Shown: positions 1 through 33,576, counted from the stretch's first letter. The stretch is DNA of 64,000 nt from Neocallimastix lanati (nom. inval.) (GCA_016946835.1 JACVTC010000058.1:443501-507500), one strand, 5' to 3'. A program made the numbers and translations. Notes: a model not told the origin generated them from the letters alone.

Positions 1-324
1 TTGGTCAATAATTATGAAAACAATAGCAACACATGCGAGTCCATTAATTATTAACCACCAATGCCATGATTTATTAAAATCTTTTTCACCGAAAACAATT
101 AAAGAAATGAATGAAATTAACCAACCAATCTAGTTTATTATTATAAGTATTATCGAAATTTTAATGATGACATTATAAATTTTAATTATTATTCAAAAAA
201 TAGTATAATATTAATAAAATTTGATTATAAACATTTAAAATGGCTTTGAAATTTATATAAAATTTTCTATTTATTTATTTATTTATTATAATAATTTAAA
301 TAATAATAATAATAATAATAATAA

Positions 325-359
<35 letters not shown>

Positions 360-440
360 ACTTACTACAAAGAAACAAAATGAAATAACCAAAGTAAGAT
401 TTGAAATGATTGTTGAAATACCTTTATTTCCACTTATCAT
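1..440 (-). CDS. Partial membrane protein, 5' end only (two exons visible)
   Basis: I do not recognise this family. Exon 1 runs from an ATG at 440 down to 366 (25 codons) and is followed by a good donor (GTAAG). Exon 2 starts at 129 after a TAG acceptor and stays open to the window edge at 1. The 236-bp intron is phase 0. The 68 visible residues begin MISGNKGIST and contain a long hydrophobic stretch at about residues 10-36 (...NLTLVISFCFFVIGWLISF...), a short polar loop (GEKDFNKSWHWW), and a second hydrophobic stretch at about 50-67. This looks like the N-terminal two helices of a multi-pass membrane protein. The coding DNA is richer in G/C than the flanks and codon use looks normal. The rest of the gene lies to the left of the window. 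Confidence 0.6.
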
Positions 441-834
441 GATATTATATTAATAATTACTTTTTTTATTATAGATTTTTTAGTGATGATTATTTGTTTT
501 ATTGTATTTTCATATTATGGATAATTATATGTATATAATATTAAAATAAATAATAATGTTATTAAATTTAATAAAATCTATTCTTTTTATATTATTATAG
601 TAATATATATAAAAATTCGATTAATTTTGTATTATACACTGTTTATTATTTATACATTTTTTGATTTAATGATTTTATAATTTATTTATTTATTTTTTTT
701 AATTTATTTCATATTTATAGAAATTATAATTATTAATTTTTAGATATTTACTTTCGATATTATTTTACTTTAATAAAAAAATAAATATATATATATATAT
801 ATAAACGATAGCCTTATATTATGATAAATTAATA

Positions 835-874
<40 letters not shown>

Positions 875-2127
875 AGTAAAAAAAAAAAAGTTATTTAATA
901 AATTAAATAATAATTATAAATAATTTATAATAAAATATTAAATGATATTATTTAATAAATCTATAAATTATATAGAACTATTAAAATCTCTTCCTCGAAA
1001 ATATAATAAAAAAAAAAAAAAAAAAAAAAACTCTGATATAAATAAAAAAGTATATATAAAATTTTTTTTTTTCAAATTTTATTTTTATTTATTATATTGC
1101 TTATTATTTATTCAATTGAAATTATATATATTTTCTATTTATTTTAATATATGTGAAAAATTTTATATAAACAATTTTAATTTATATATTAAAATAATAA
1201 AAAAATAAATAAATAAAAATAATTTTTAAATATTTATAATAAATAAATACTAATAATAAAATTTATGTTTTTTGTTTAAAAAAAAGAATTACTGATATTG
1301 TTGGGCTAAATAAATTAATATAAAAAATAAATAATAAATAAATAATAAATAATAAATAATAAATAATAAATAATAATAATAATAAATAATTGAATAATAA
1401 ATAATAAATAATAAATAATAAATAATAAATAATTAATAATAAATAATAAATAATAAATAATAAATAATAAATAATAAATAGTAAATAATAAATAATAAAT
1501 AAATAAATTTATAACTAGGCATATAATCTTTTAAATTTAAATTTTGATTTTATAATTTAAATATTAAAAAAAAAAAAAAAAAAAAAGTAAAAAGAAAAAA
1601 AATATATTAAAAAAATTATAGATTTTTTTATTATTTTTTTTTTAATTTCATGTAGTAAATTCTAACCATTAGAAAAAGGAAATATACATATTTACAAATT
1701 TAAAAAATTAAACATTTTAATAAATAGTAATAAATAATTATGATTACTATTATTATTTATAATTAATAAAAATTAGGAAATAATAGTTTGGATAGAACAA
1801 TCTCAGAATAGTATTAAACTTATATTTATTGATAGAGATAATAACAAGAGATATAATGGTATGTAAAAAGAAGCATAATTTTATACATTGCAAAAAAGAG
1901 TTAAAAATTGATAAAAGGTATCTATATTGCTATTATATAACTTTTTTTTTTTTTTGTTTTAAATTGGTTGAAATACAGAAAAATGGATTATATAAGAAAA
2001 AAAAAACTATTGAAAGAATTACTTTGGAGCATTAATTTTAAGTATTCAAAATGAACTAGAAGTAATAATATAAAAAATAAAATAATAAAAGTTTTTTTCA
2101 AAAATTATCTATTCTTTAATTGTAACA
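441..2127. other. Intergenic AT-rich DNA, no gene seen
   Basis: Almost entirely A/T with homopolymer runs (for example the T tract near 840-866 and the A tract near 1010-1030). Short open frames here are Lys/Phe/Ile/Tyr-rich and end in homopolymers, as expected by chance in such DNA. It presumably includes the upstream region of the minus-strand membrane-protein gene. Confidence 0.6.
1323..1505. repeat. AAATAAT-type tandem array
   Basis: A run of AATAAAT/AATAATAAAT units with a few interruptions (for example TTGAATAATA near 1390 and a GTAAAT variant near 1482). The same 7-bp motif, or its complement, forms larger arrays elsewhere in the window (18103-18358, 46232-46459, 49477-49836, 50090-50432). 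Confidence 0.85.
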
Positions 2128-2265
2128 TTGACTCCCTTGGATTCAGCCCCTCCTCAAAAGCATTGAGAATATTGAGGAAGTCACACACTTCCATAAAGAC
2201 AGAATTGTCCCTACTTGACGATCTTACTGAGTGTTCAGAATTGGCTTTCTGACATGAATTTTATT
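2128..2265 (-). other. GC-richer island: possible coding relic or structured RNA
   Basis: About 140 bp with much higher G+C than its surroundings. On the minus strand it reads about 50 codons without a stop (…SRDNSVFMEVCDFLNILNAF… then …NPRESMLQLKNR followed by a stop), which looks protein-like. The plus strand is also open for about 48 codons in one frame. The island contains three short perfect hairpins in a row: CTCAA/TTGAG, GGAAGT/ACTTCC (5-base loop) and TCAGAA/TTCTGA. It could be a retroelement relic, a lost exon or a small structured RNA; I cannot decide between these. Confidence 0.35.
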
Positions 2266-16895
<14,630 letters not shown>

Positions 16896-17454
16896 TAATA
16901 TTTAAGGTAATATAAAAAAGATGAGGAAAAAAAAATAGAAAAAAATAATAAAAATAACAATAAAAAATAAAAAAAAATAAAATAAAAATAATAATAAAAT
17001 AAAAATAATAATAAAATAAAAATAATAATAAAATAAAAATAATATAAAGATAAAGTAAATAATATAAAGATAAAGTAAATAATATAATATAAAATAAATA
17101 AATAATAAAATATCAAAAAAAAAAAAAAAAAAAAAAAAAATAGTTAAGCTAAATTTAATTTAAAATATATAAAATCTACTTTAATATATTTAAAAAAAAA
17201 AAAAAAAAAAATAGTTAAGCTAAATTATTTAATTTAAAATATATAAAATCTACTTCAATATATTTTTTTTTTTAAAAAAAAAAAGTAGATAATATATATA
17301 TATGAAAAATATATGTATGTAAAACATATATAAATATATAAAAACTTATATATGTATATGTATTATATGTATATTTTTATAATTTATAAATATAGAAAAG
17401 TCATTTAATTTATTATTAATTCTAAAAGTAATAAATTAAATGATAAATAAAATA

Positions 17455-17521
<67 letters not shown>

Positions 17522-17937
17522 AATTAAATTAAATTAAAATAAAATTAAATTAGAAAAAATAAAAATAAAATAAAATAAAATAAAAAAAAAATTAAATAAA
17601 TAAAATACGAAAATATTTATATATATATAAAAATAAGAAATTACAATGATTATATTAATACTATTTATATAGAAAATTATTATATAAATAAAAATAAAAA
17701 AATAATAAATAAATAAATATTTAAAAAAAAAAAACTTTTTTATAAATATGTGTATGTATATTTCAAATCTATATAAAAAATCATTATAAAAGATTTAAAT
17801 TTGTTTTATTTATTTATTTATCTATTTATTTATTTATTTGTGCTACCACTTATATATACATATATGTGTTCCTATTTAATATATTTTTATTTTCTTTTTT
17901 TATAAAGATAGAAAATAAATATATTCTTTGCTTATGG
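16896..17937. other. Intergenic DNA 3' of the chitin synthase
   Basis: A/T-rich with TAAAATAAAAATAATAA repeats at 16985-17045, a 20-bp duplication (TATAAAGATAAAGTAAATAA) at about 17044-17083, and a roughly 50-nt poly-A tract near 17460-17510. No gene seen. Confidence 0.6.
17142..17262. repeat. Tandem duplication of ~50 bp units separated by poly-A
   Basis: Two copies beginning TAGTTAAGCTAAATT and ending in AAAATCTACTT(T/C)AATATATTT lie at about 17141-17190 and 17212-17262, each next to a poly-A or poly-T tract. They differ by a 4-base insertion and a T-to-C change. The duplication is recent; no coding potential. Confidence 0.8.
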
Positions 17938-17996
17938 GGAGTTGCAGTTAATCATACACCCATATTACTATATAGGGAAGACCAAAGTCTTCAGTC

Positions 17997-18030
<34 letters not shown>
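17938..18030 (+). mobile_element. 3' end of a poly-A-tailed retroelement family (copy 1)
   Basis: The segment GCAGTTAATCATACACCCAT, then an AT linker, AAAGTCTT and AGTCTATAAAAAA is shared almost base for base with 24206-24268, more than 6 kb away. Before the poly-A tail it forms a 6-bp hairpin GAAGAC-CAAA-GTCTTC. A shared 3' end plus a poly-A tail is typical of LINEs and of SINEs that borrow their 3' ends. Only the 3' portion is recognisable here, so this copy is 5'-truncated. Confidence 0.6.
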
Positions 18031-18031
<1 letters not shown>

Positions 18032-18102
18032 AAAAAAATATATATAGAGATCTATATATCATTTATTATTGATTATTGATTATTGATTTTTTTTTAAGAT
18101 TT

Positions 18103-18358
18103 ATTATTTATTATTTATTATTTATTATTTATTATTTATTATTTATTATTTATTATTTATTATTTATTATTTATTATTTATTATTTATTATTTATTATTT
18201 ATTATTTATTATTTATTATTTATTATTTATTATTTATTATTTATTATTTATTATTTATTATTTATTATTTATGATTTATTATTTATGATTTATTATTTAT
18301 GATTTATTATTTATGATTTATTATTTATGATTTATTATTTATTATTTATTATTTATTA
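18103..18358. repeat. (ATTATTT)n tandem array
   Basis: About 36 near-perfect 7-bp units, with several units in the last third changed to ATTTATG. The open frame through it (repeated IYYLLF) is a by-product of the 7-bp period. Confidence 0.95.
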
Positions 18359-18539
18359 AATAAAATAAATTAAATGATTTATTTTTTGAAATAAAAGAAA
18401 TTGACACTTTTTTCAAATAACTTAAAAAAAAAAAAAAAAATGTATGATAATTATTTTTATTGCTACATAAACCTTTTTTAATGAAAGTTGTATCATTAAT
18501 TTAATATAAAAGTATATATACTATAAACAAAATTAGATA

Positions 18540-18605
18540 AGGGCTCTAGTAATAAACCATTGTGTGTCTACGGATGTGAAGCTGGGGAGAAATCCTGCTA
18601 CGGTC

Positions 18606-18645
<40 letters not shown>
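18540..18645 (+). mobile_element. Short poly-A-tailed GC-richer segment, probable retroelement 3' end
   Basis: About 68 bp of balanced composition (GGGCTCTAG...GTGTCTACGG...CTGGGGAGAAATCC...GGTCGTT) followed by a tract of about 36 A. It stands out sharply from the A/T background and has a retroelement-like 3' end. It does not match the 17938/24041 family, so it may be a different family or a different part of one. Confidence 0.4.
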
Positions 18646-18674
18646 ATAAACAAAAATTAATATCATAAAGGTAT

Positions 18675-18775
<101 letters not shown>

Positions 18776-19939
18776 TAAATTAATATTTTTTTTTTAATTT
18801 TATTTTTTATTTTATTTTATTTTATTTTATTTTTATTTGATATACCAGTTATTCAGTATCTAACCAAAAAAAAGGGGATTATAACTTTTTTTTAAATATC
18901 GATAGATTTATTCTCTTAGTCATTTATATTCCCTATTATTTATCTGACTATTTATTAATTTTAAATTATTTGTTGATATTTAACTCATTAATACTTTATT
19001 TATTATTTATTTATATTTGTATATTTGCCTATTTATATATATATTCTACATATTTAAAATTATCATTGATTATCTATTTATTTATTTTTCAAATTATTAT
19101 TTGTTTATCTATTTATTTATTTTAAATTATCTCTCGATATTTATTTATTTATCTATTTATTTATTTATTTAAAATAATAGTAATAATAATTAATAATAAT
19201 AATAAAAACATAATAATTATAATAATGATATATGTATATTAGTGCATTTGAGTTTTCATAATTTTCAAAACTGCTTTACAATAAAAATAGTAATAAAAAT
19301 AGTAATGATACAATATATATATATATTTGTCAATATAAATATTTAACGAAAAATGTAGATATTAGTAATATTAGATATAAATAAAGATATTTAAGATTAA
19401 AGAATTAAATTCATGTAATTAATAAATTTTATGGGTTAAGTTATTCTATTTGATATAAAGTAGATATGAAAATTATAAAAAAAAATATTTTATTGCATTA
19501 ATTTTTGTAGTAATAAAAGAATAAAGTTTTTAACAATATAAGAGTAAAATATTATTAAAAATAAAATAAACAATGATGCAGTATAAAAGAATAAAGTATT
19601 TACAATAAAAGAGTAAAATATTACTAATTATAAATAAATAAAAAATATATATATAAATATTAAATAATATAGACAATATATACAATAACAACAACGATGT
19701 TATTATAATAAATATTAAACAACTTTCAATTTTATTTTTTTATTGGAATAATAAATTTTATTTAATATTAAATAATAAGGGATTATAAATATTAATAAAT
19801 AGCTTTATTTTTTAATTTCTATCTTAACACATATTTGATATGTTTAACTACGTAGTGATTACTGATTTATATCAACTACGTTCTGTAGAATTTAGCTACA
19901 TTATAAGTTAGTTTTTTATTTTGTTATAATAAAATTTCA
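18776..19939. other. Intergenic AT-rich DNA, no gene seen
   Basis: A/T-rich with TTTA-type runs. The last ~100 bp before 19940 are slightly more complex (an ACTACGTAGT palindrome near 19848) and may belong to the LINE relic that follows. Confidence 0.5.
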
Positions 19940-19946
19940 AATTAAA

Positions 19947-21090
19947 ATGAAAATTATTCTTGAAATTGTTAGAAAAAAAAAAAAAAAAAAAAAAAAAAAC
20001 AATATATTAATAAGTGGAAAACTACTTCATCCACTAGTACTATCTCTGAAAGTCTTCTGTAGGCTAATACCTTCTCGAATACTCAATATTTTAACCTTTG
20101 TATTAGCTGGAATATTAATGGTTGGAACTCTGAAAAAAAAACATGATGGACTTTCACATTATTCATGGACGAAAAAAAAAAAAAAAAAAAAAAGAACATA
20201 GATTAACAATACGGAAACACCATAATAAACTTCCTTGGATCCTTGGAGATAGAGAAGTTTTACTTACTGGGAAAATATTCATTATACAAGTACTTATGCA
20301 ATTAGATCAATTAAATATAAGAAGTTTAAATTTTTTTTTTTTTTTAAGAAATTATTTAACGTCTATCTCTAAAATATTCACAATTTTCTCTTGATTTTTT
20401 TTTTTTTTTTTTTTTTTTTTGGATTGGACGAATTAAATGTGGATTCAAATTTGATGTGAAACCTTATGTAAAAAAGCAAACTGATATCAGAAGATTACCC
20501 AAAATTTTGCTCTTGTTGTAGTATAAGTAAGAACATACTTAGTTTTACATACCAGATACTTTTATTTCCTAAATTTGAGGAATTTAGACATACAATTCAT
20601 TCGATTTGTTGATGAATTTTTTTATTAATTTTTCTCTGATGGCTCATGAGAAATCATTGAACATTCCTGATGATAAAGAGTAAGATTTTAATGATAATAT
20701 TAATTTATACTGCGTACTGTGTCTCCTTCTTGGTAGAAATGAAAAATGCAGTATACGAAATCTTAAAGATCTGATCGAGGGAAAAGAAGACATTTTATTA
20801 ATAATATCTTTCAATCCTCTCACCATCCAGAGGGTTTTCTTTGCCGATTTCATTTTTTGTAGAGCTTTGCGGAATTCCTTATTAATATTATGCCTATTAT
20901 GATAAGTGATTTTTGCAAAATGATCAATTTGTATACCATTAGACCTAACGTCATCAAGAGCATTCGACGTCGAACCGATAAGACAAAGAAGAAATTCTGA
21001 TTGGGATTTGAATAATAATTTTTATCCACGTGGGAATTATCATTAATGAATGTGGAAGAATTTAAGGCCATTTCTTCCTCGAAACTCGTA
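19947..21090 (+). pseudogene. Decayed, internally deleted LINE (non-LTR retrotransposon)
   Basis: Only pieces of a LINE ORF2-like protein survive, in several frames. At about 20085-20165 the translation gives ILTF...SWNINGWNSEKK, the start of an APE-type endonuclease domain. From about 20490 it gives a Cys-containing stretch (YPKFCSCC) ending FPKFEEFRHTIHSIC, resembling the C-terminal cysteine motif of LINE proteins. Next come LLLGRNEKCSIRNLKDLIEG (about 20725) and a basic tail (IKSIRRRTDKTKKK, about 20950). The reverse transcriptase domain that should lie between them is missing: only about 330 bp separate the two parts. Poly-A tracts interrupt the reading frames. It cannot be functional. 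Confidence 0.65.
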
Positions 21091-21094
21091 ACAT

Positions 21095-21131
<37 letters not shown>

Positions 21132-21874
21132 TATTAATGTAAAAAAAAAAAAAAAAAATACATATTTTTCTTTAAATATATTTTTTGTTTAATAAATATT
21201 ATTAAATAAAGTTTATTCCTGATCAAATGAAAAAAAAAAAAAAAAACTTTATTATTATTATTCTCATCAAAAATTATTATATATATATTTGATTATTAAT
21301 TTTGTGAAACAAAAATTCAATTTTTTTTTTTATGTTACCTTTTCAACCTTACGAAATATTAAATAATACTTAAAAATCTTTTTTTCATAATATTTTTGTA
21401 TTTAGTTATTTATTTCTGGATTTATATCCTTTGTTTTTTTTTTTTTTTTTTTTCAACTATAGTAGTGTATTTCTAAATAAATAAATAAATGAATAAATAA
21501 ATAAATAAATAAATAAATAACTAAAAAATAAATAAATAAATAAATTAAAAGTTAAATTAGGCATAATTAATGAGTAATAAAGGAACTGGTGCCATATATA
21601 CCATAAAAAAAATATATATATGTTGTGCATGTGCTAATAATTCCAATACTTTTGTAATGTGAACTTCAAAAACAAAAACCAAAAAATACAATAATAATAA
21701 TAATAATAATAATATAATAAACAAAGAAATAATAATATTAATAAAAAAGTTATACTTTTATACTGAGACATTATTTTGAAGGATGGTTGACATATTGTTA
21801 AAAAAAAAAAAAAAAAAAAAATAACTTATTTTTATTTTTTCTAGTAAATTCATATATATATCTAAAGATAAAAA

Positions 21875-21906
<32 letters not shown>

Positions 21907-22230
21907 TAAATAGCATAATAGAATAATTAATTTAAAACAATTATTATTATTAACTATTATTATTATTATTATTAATATATATACATTTATAAATTTATAT
22001 AATCATTTTTAATTTTGATTAATTAAATTTTTTGTTGAGATAAATTAATAATTTTATTTATTTTATTTTTTTTATTTTTTATATACTTATAATATATATT
22101 TATTATACATATATTTTTGATTGTTAAAAAAAAAAGAAAAATATATATATATATATAATATATGGAGAGTTTTTAATAGTTTTTCAATTTGGTGGTTAGT
22201 AGTATAATAAAAAATTATTCTGAATTAAAT

Positions 22231-22274
<44 letters not shown>

Positions 22275-22321
22275 CTTATTTAATTAAATTTAATAATATT
22301 TATATTGATATAATAGATCCC

Positions 22322-22360
<39 letters not shown>

Positions 22361-22413
22361 CGAAATATTTTTCTTCTTCTTCTTCTTTATATTTATGAAG
22401 AATTAGGTATTAT
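21091..22413. other. Intergenic DNA between the LINE relic and ridA
   Basis: Poly-T/poly-A tracts (notably 21099-21130, 22228-22270 and 22323-22360) and short AT repeats. No credible gene. The 3' UTR of the minus-strand ridA gene probably lies in the last ~150 bp. Confidence 0.6.
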
Positions 22414-23052
22414 CTATGGTAAAACAGCAATACATTCAATTTCAACAAGAGCACCTTTTGGAAGTTTAGCAATCTATTTTTATATTATTATAAATAATTA
22501 TTTATATATTAATAATAATTAATAGTATTAAGATTTAATAAATTAAAATTTCTATAATATGAAATTAAAAAATAATTACAAAAGTGAAGGATAAAAAAAA
22601 AAAAAAAAAAGAAAAAGAAAAAGAAAACTTACTTCAACAGCAGCTCTGGCTGGTGGTTGCTTGCTCTTGAAAGTTTTACCATAAACTTCGTTCATATCGC
22701 CAAAGTCTTTCATGTCCTGTAAGAAGACAGTGGTTTTAACAACATGATCAATATCAGTACCAGCAGCCTTTAAAACTTCAGTCAAGTTCTTTAAAACTTG
22801 AGCAGTTTGTTCCTTAACATCCTTACCAACAATGACCATCTCTTCTGGATCTAATGGAATTTGACCACTGACATTTTTTTTTTTTTTTTTTTTTTGAATT
22901 AGTAGAAAAAAAAAAAAAAAAACAGTTTATTTTATTTTATATTATTACAATATTTTTATTAATAATATTTTATTGTTTTAAATAAAATAATATAATTTTA
23001 GTATAGAAATTTATAATATATTAATAATTATTTTTATAAGGAATAAAATATA

Positions 23053-23085
<33 letters not shown>

Positions 23086-23317
23086 CCAAAATGTTATTAG
23101 TTTAATATATATATTATCTCATTTATTATATATAGTTTTATTTTTATTTTTCTTGTTTTTTTTATTATAATGTGAATTCATATTTTATTTTTACTAACCT
23201 ACAGTAAACAACTCCATTGGTCTTAATAGCTTGAGAGTATGGACCAATAGCTTTTGGTGCAGTTTCAGTATGAACCTTTTCAACGGTCATTTTTCTCTTC
23301 TTGTTAGTATTTTCCAT
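22414..23317 (-). CDS. RidA/YjgF/UK114-family enamine/imine deaminase
   Basis: Hydrolyses reactive 2-aminoacrylate-type enamines/imines released by PLP enzymes, a metabolite-repair role; active as a trimer. Exons are 23317-23199, 22867-22633 and 22473-22414, giving 137 residues, the usual family size. Introns are phase 2 (donor GTTAGT, acceptor TCAG) and phase 0 (GTAAGT, ATAG). Joined, the protein reads TETAPKAIGPYSQAI, GVVYCSGQIPLDP, VLKNLTEVLKAAGTDIDHVV, KTTVFLQDM, MNEVYGKTF, PPARAAVEV and KLPKGALVEIECIAVLP, a full match to the family. The Arg in PPAR corresponds to the residue that binds the substrate carboxylate. A second ATG at codon 10 (23290) could be the true start, since the first nine residues (MENTNKKRK) are outside the conserved core. 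The exons are much less A/T-rich than the surroundings, suggesting strong expression or selection. Confidence 0.95.
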
Positions 23318-24040
23318 TTATTTTAAGTTTTATATTTTTATTAAAAATCGAAGTAAAAATTAGAAAAAAAGATTTTTTTTTTTTTATTTAAAAATTTTTA
23401 TAATTATGATTTTTTATTTTATTTTATTTTTTTTTTTTTTTGATAAAGAAAAAAAAAATAATAATAAAAAGAATTCATTTTTTTATATATTTATATATTT
23501 AAAAAAAATTTTTTTATTAATTTTAAAAAAAAAAAAAAAGAATTATCAATCACCACAAATAGAATTTCATTATTAGGTTTTTGATCTAAAAAAAAATTGA
23601 AAATGAAAATGTAAATATTTTAAAATATTTATTTATACAATATAAATAATATAAATAATATATGTATATAAAAATTATATAAAATATTAAATGTGAAAAA
23701 TATATATAATTTATATATAATAGTATAAATTAAATAATAACTACATTAATATTAAATTAATATGTATACATTTATTTTACATTAATTATTCTATATATTT
23801 ATTTAACTATTTATTTATTTAAAAAAAGTATAATTGATTTTTATATTTTCATTTAGAAACATTAAATTAACCCAATAAAAATATCAAAAAAAATGTATGT
23901 ACCACATAAAAATATAGAAAAATACTTTAATTAATTAATACTAATTTAAAGTTTTTAAAAAAATTTTATTTTAAAATTCAAAAAAAAAATAAAAAAAAAA
24001 AAAATAAAAAAAATAAAAAAAAGTTTAAATATTTGAAATG
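23318..24040. other. Intergenic DNA upstream of ridA
   Basis: A/T-only sequence with short homopolymers. It should contain the ridA promoter on the minus strand; no individual element is convincing. Confidence 0.5.
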
Positions 24041-24275
24041 ATGATTGCGTAAGCCTTGTCTGTGAGGATTACAGTGTCCAACTCCTCTAGGATGGCAAGG
24101 AGGTGACCTATAGGGGGCTGCTTTCCCGTGAGGATCGCGTAGAGTACTTCTATACTGGTGTTTCTTTACTTATTGGGGTGTTGTGAGCGTCGACACCGTA
24201 CCGGTATGGCAGTTAATCATACACCCATATTAACATATAGGTAGACATAAGTCTTAAAAGTCTATAAAAAAAAAT
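24041..24275 (+). mobile_element. Poly-A-tailed retroelement copy (SINE-like or LINE 3' UTR; copy 2)
   Basis: About 220 bp of balanced base composition in an A/T desert. The last ~62 bp (GCAGTTAATCATACACCCAT...GTCTATAAAAAA) match the element at 17938-18010. The 3' stem AGAC-ATAA-GTCT just before the poly-A tail is the same hairpin as in copy 1 with a different loop and outer pairs. Upstream it holds GTGAGGAT twice and self-complementary words (TACCGGTA, GTCGAC). I see no clear Pol III A/B boxes and no long open frame, so it is either a non-tRNA SINE or the 3' UTR of a LINE. Confidence 0.6.
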
Positions 24276-26119
24276 GACTTGATTTAGACCTTTATTTTTG
24301 TAAAAAAATTTGTGAATTATAAAATTAAAAGATATATATTTTTGTCAAATGTGTAATCATTATATATATAAATGTACGCCTAATTATATAAATATATATT
24401 AATATATATATTTTTCAAAATAATTATTAATAAAATAAATATATTCTATTCCTCTTCTATGTTTTTATAGTTATTTTTTTTTTTATTTTAATTTACATAA
24501 TATCACAATACAAAACAAGGGTTAAAAGACAATGAAGCACTTTTATACCTCTGATTTTGTGTAATACTCTATTAATGAAAATTTTCTTTATTTATTCCTT
24601 TAATATTTATATCTACTTATAAAAATATAACATATGTAAAAATGATTATATAAACGTAAACCCAACATTCTTTTTCAATATTTTATAATTTCCAATTTTT
24701 AAATTTTCAAATTAACTTTATATACAAAATAAATACACAGTATTAATTTTCAGGAACCAATTGCGTATATTTTGGTCCTTATTGCTTTTATCAGCATAAT
24801 TACTATGACTGGTGCCAGCAAGTGGTTTCATCCTAAAACTAATACAATATTTATTTTTTGTAGTTATAAAAGAAATATAAAAATATATAATAATTTATAT
24901 TATAAATTTTATTATTTCATTTATTTTATTCCTTTTTTCTTTTTTTATTAATTTTTCTTTTGTCTACAGAAGAAAAATCAATTCAATAATTATTTTTATC
25001 TTCTTTTATATTTCACAGTAAAGCTTTCTTGTCAATGATTGGTTTATTTTTCTAGAAATTGTATTGATGATTGGAACATCCATATTTTGTTGATATTTAA
25101 TAAAATAAAATTTTACTTTTTGATACATTATTATTTACATTATAAATACATTTTTAGTTACATCTTATGATAATTAATAATTGAATTAACCTTTGTTTAT
25201 TAATAAGATATAATAAAAAAAAAAAAAAAAAAAAAAACTAATGGCTAAATGCTGCAGAGTTTTTGAGGAAGAAAAGGATTTTTAATTTCTATTCTTCATT
25301 GTTGGTAATTTCTTATGAATAAAAATTTTAACACTTGAATCTATGTAAAAATTTCTTCATTTCTTTATAATTTCTATGGCAATAAAGATAAGTCTTAACA
25401 GAATACAAATTATTACTTTTAGTATATCTTGGACTTAAAAATTAGTTTTTCTTGGTTTAATGGATGATTCATTATTATATTATTAAATTGGTTGTTAACT
25501 TAATACTTTATTATATTCAAAATTTTAATATATATAAATTAAGCATTTGATTGAATATTAAAAAAAAAAAAAATTTTTTTTATTAACTTTTTATTTATTT
25601 ATTATTTTATTTTTTTTTTTTTTAATATAATGTATGATTTTCTATTTATTTAAATATATTGGTTAAATTGAAAAAAAAAAAAATAATAAGAATTATTTTT
25701 TATAGGTATATCAAAATATAAAATTAAATAAATTTAATAAAAAATAAAAATTAAAAAAAAAAAATTATATGAAATGAAAAAAATTGATTTAAAATTTTAT
25801 AATAATTTTAAAGATAAATACTTAATGTTAATATGTTTTTTTTATAAAAGAAAATATTTATATCTTTAATTAAAACACATTATTCACTAATATTATTAAT
25901 ATCATAATTATTAGAATTATTTTTTCATCATTAGAATTATTATTAGTATTTTCTTGATTTATTAGATTAGCTATCAAAATTTCTATTTGTAAAATATTAA
26001 TATTTTTATTGTTTTTATTATTATTGGCTTTATTATTATTTATATGTAAACTTTCAAATTGTTATGTAGAGCTTTTATTTATTTATTTATTTATTTATTA
26101 TTATTACTGTTAATTACTG
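24276..26119. other. Intergenic DNA, 3' of channel gene A
   Basis: A/T-rich, with three slightly more complex patches at 24752-24840, 25015-25100 and 25240-25320, described separately. The 3' UTR of the minus-strand channel gene lies just below 26120. Confidence 0.5.
24752..25320. other. Possible decayed coding fragments, strand unclear
   Basis: At 24753-24840 the plus strand after a TTTTCAG acceptor-like site reads EPIAYILVLIAFISIITMTG (hydrophobic) then ASKWFHPKT. The minus strand reads a polar MKPLAGTSHSNYADKSN... instead. At 25030-25098 the plus strand reads SFLVNDWFIFLEIVLMIGTS, and at 25242-25315 WLNAAEFLRKKRIFNFYSSL. These could be relics of a membrane-protein gene or of a LINE. No intact gene model can be built. 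Confidence 0.2.
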
Positions 26120-32730
<6,611 letters not shown>

Positions 32731-33521
32731 TATTTTTTTTTCTATTTTTTTTCAATTTTATTCTACTGCTCAAAAACTACTTTGTATAAAGCAAAAAAAG
32801 AAAATTAAGGTAAAAATATATTTATGTATTTATGTAGTAGATACATAAATATGTTAAGTATTACAATAAACAATATTTGTTTATTTGTGTTAATAATTTG
32901 TTATATTCTTTTCTTTATAAATGTACAAATTTCTTTATCAAAAAAATAAAACTATTACTAATAGTACTATTTTTTTTTTTTTTATTTATATATTATAGTC
33001 TTATATTCAATATTATCATGTTATTACTAATTCAAAAAAAAAAAAAAAAAAAAGAAGGTAATATATATTATATTTAATAATCTTTTATAAAAAAAAAAAA
33101 AAAAAGAAAAAATAAATAGTGGTAAATGTAGTAGTAAAAGTAATTATAATTAATAATAAAGAGTTTTTTAAGCTCCTCGAATTTTATTTACTTCTTATAC
33201 TTTCATATTATTTATAGTTGATTTATTTTTTAATTTAATAAATTTTCTATGCGATATATTGATAAATTAAAATATTGAATAATTCCTATAAATAATAAAT
33301 TATTTTAATAATGAAAAGTTAAAAAAAAAAAAAAAAAAAAGGTATAAATTTAAAATGATTTTGTGGTATAATTTATAGTTAACACGTAATTTTAATTTAT
33401 TTATATATATGTATATTTTTTTATTTTGTAAATATATAAAATAGAATTACTAAATAACACTTTATTGATTCAAAATATAATTTTTTTAAATAAATTTTAA
33501 TTAATTGTGATATATATTTAA

Positions 33522-33576
<55 letters not shown>

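Noticed and set aside
942-2035. Open frames of 68-88 codons
   Set aside because: Composed of Lys/Phe/Ile/Tyr encoded by homopolymers, with no motif and no splice-site support.
18076-18288. Frame encoding repeated IYYLLF
   Set aside because: Translation of the ATTATTT array.
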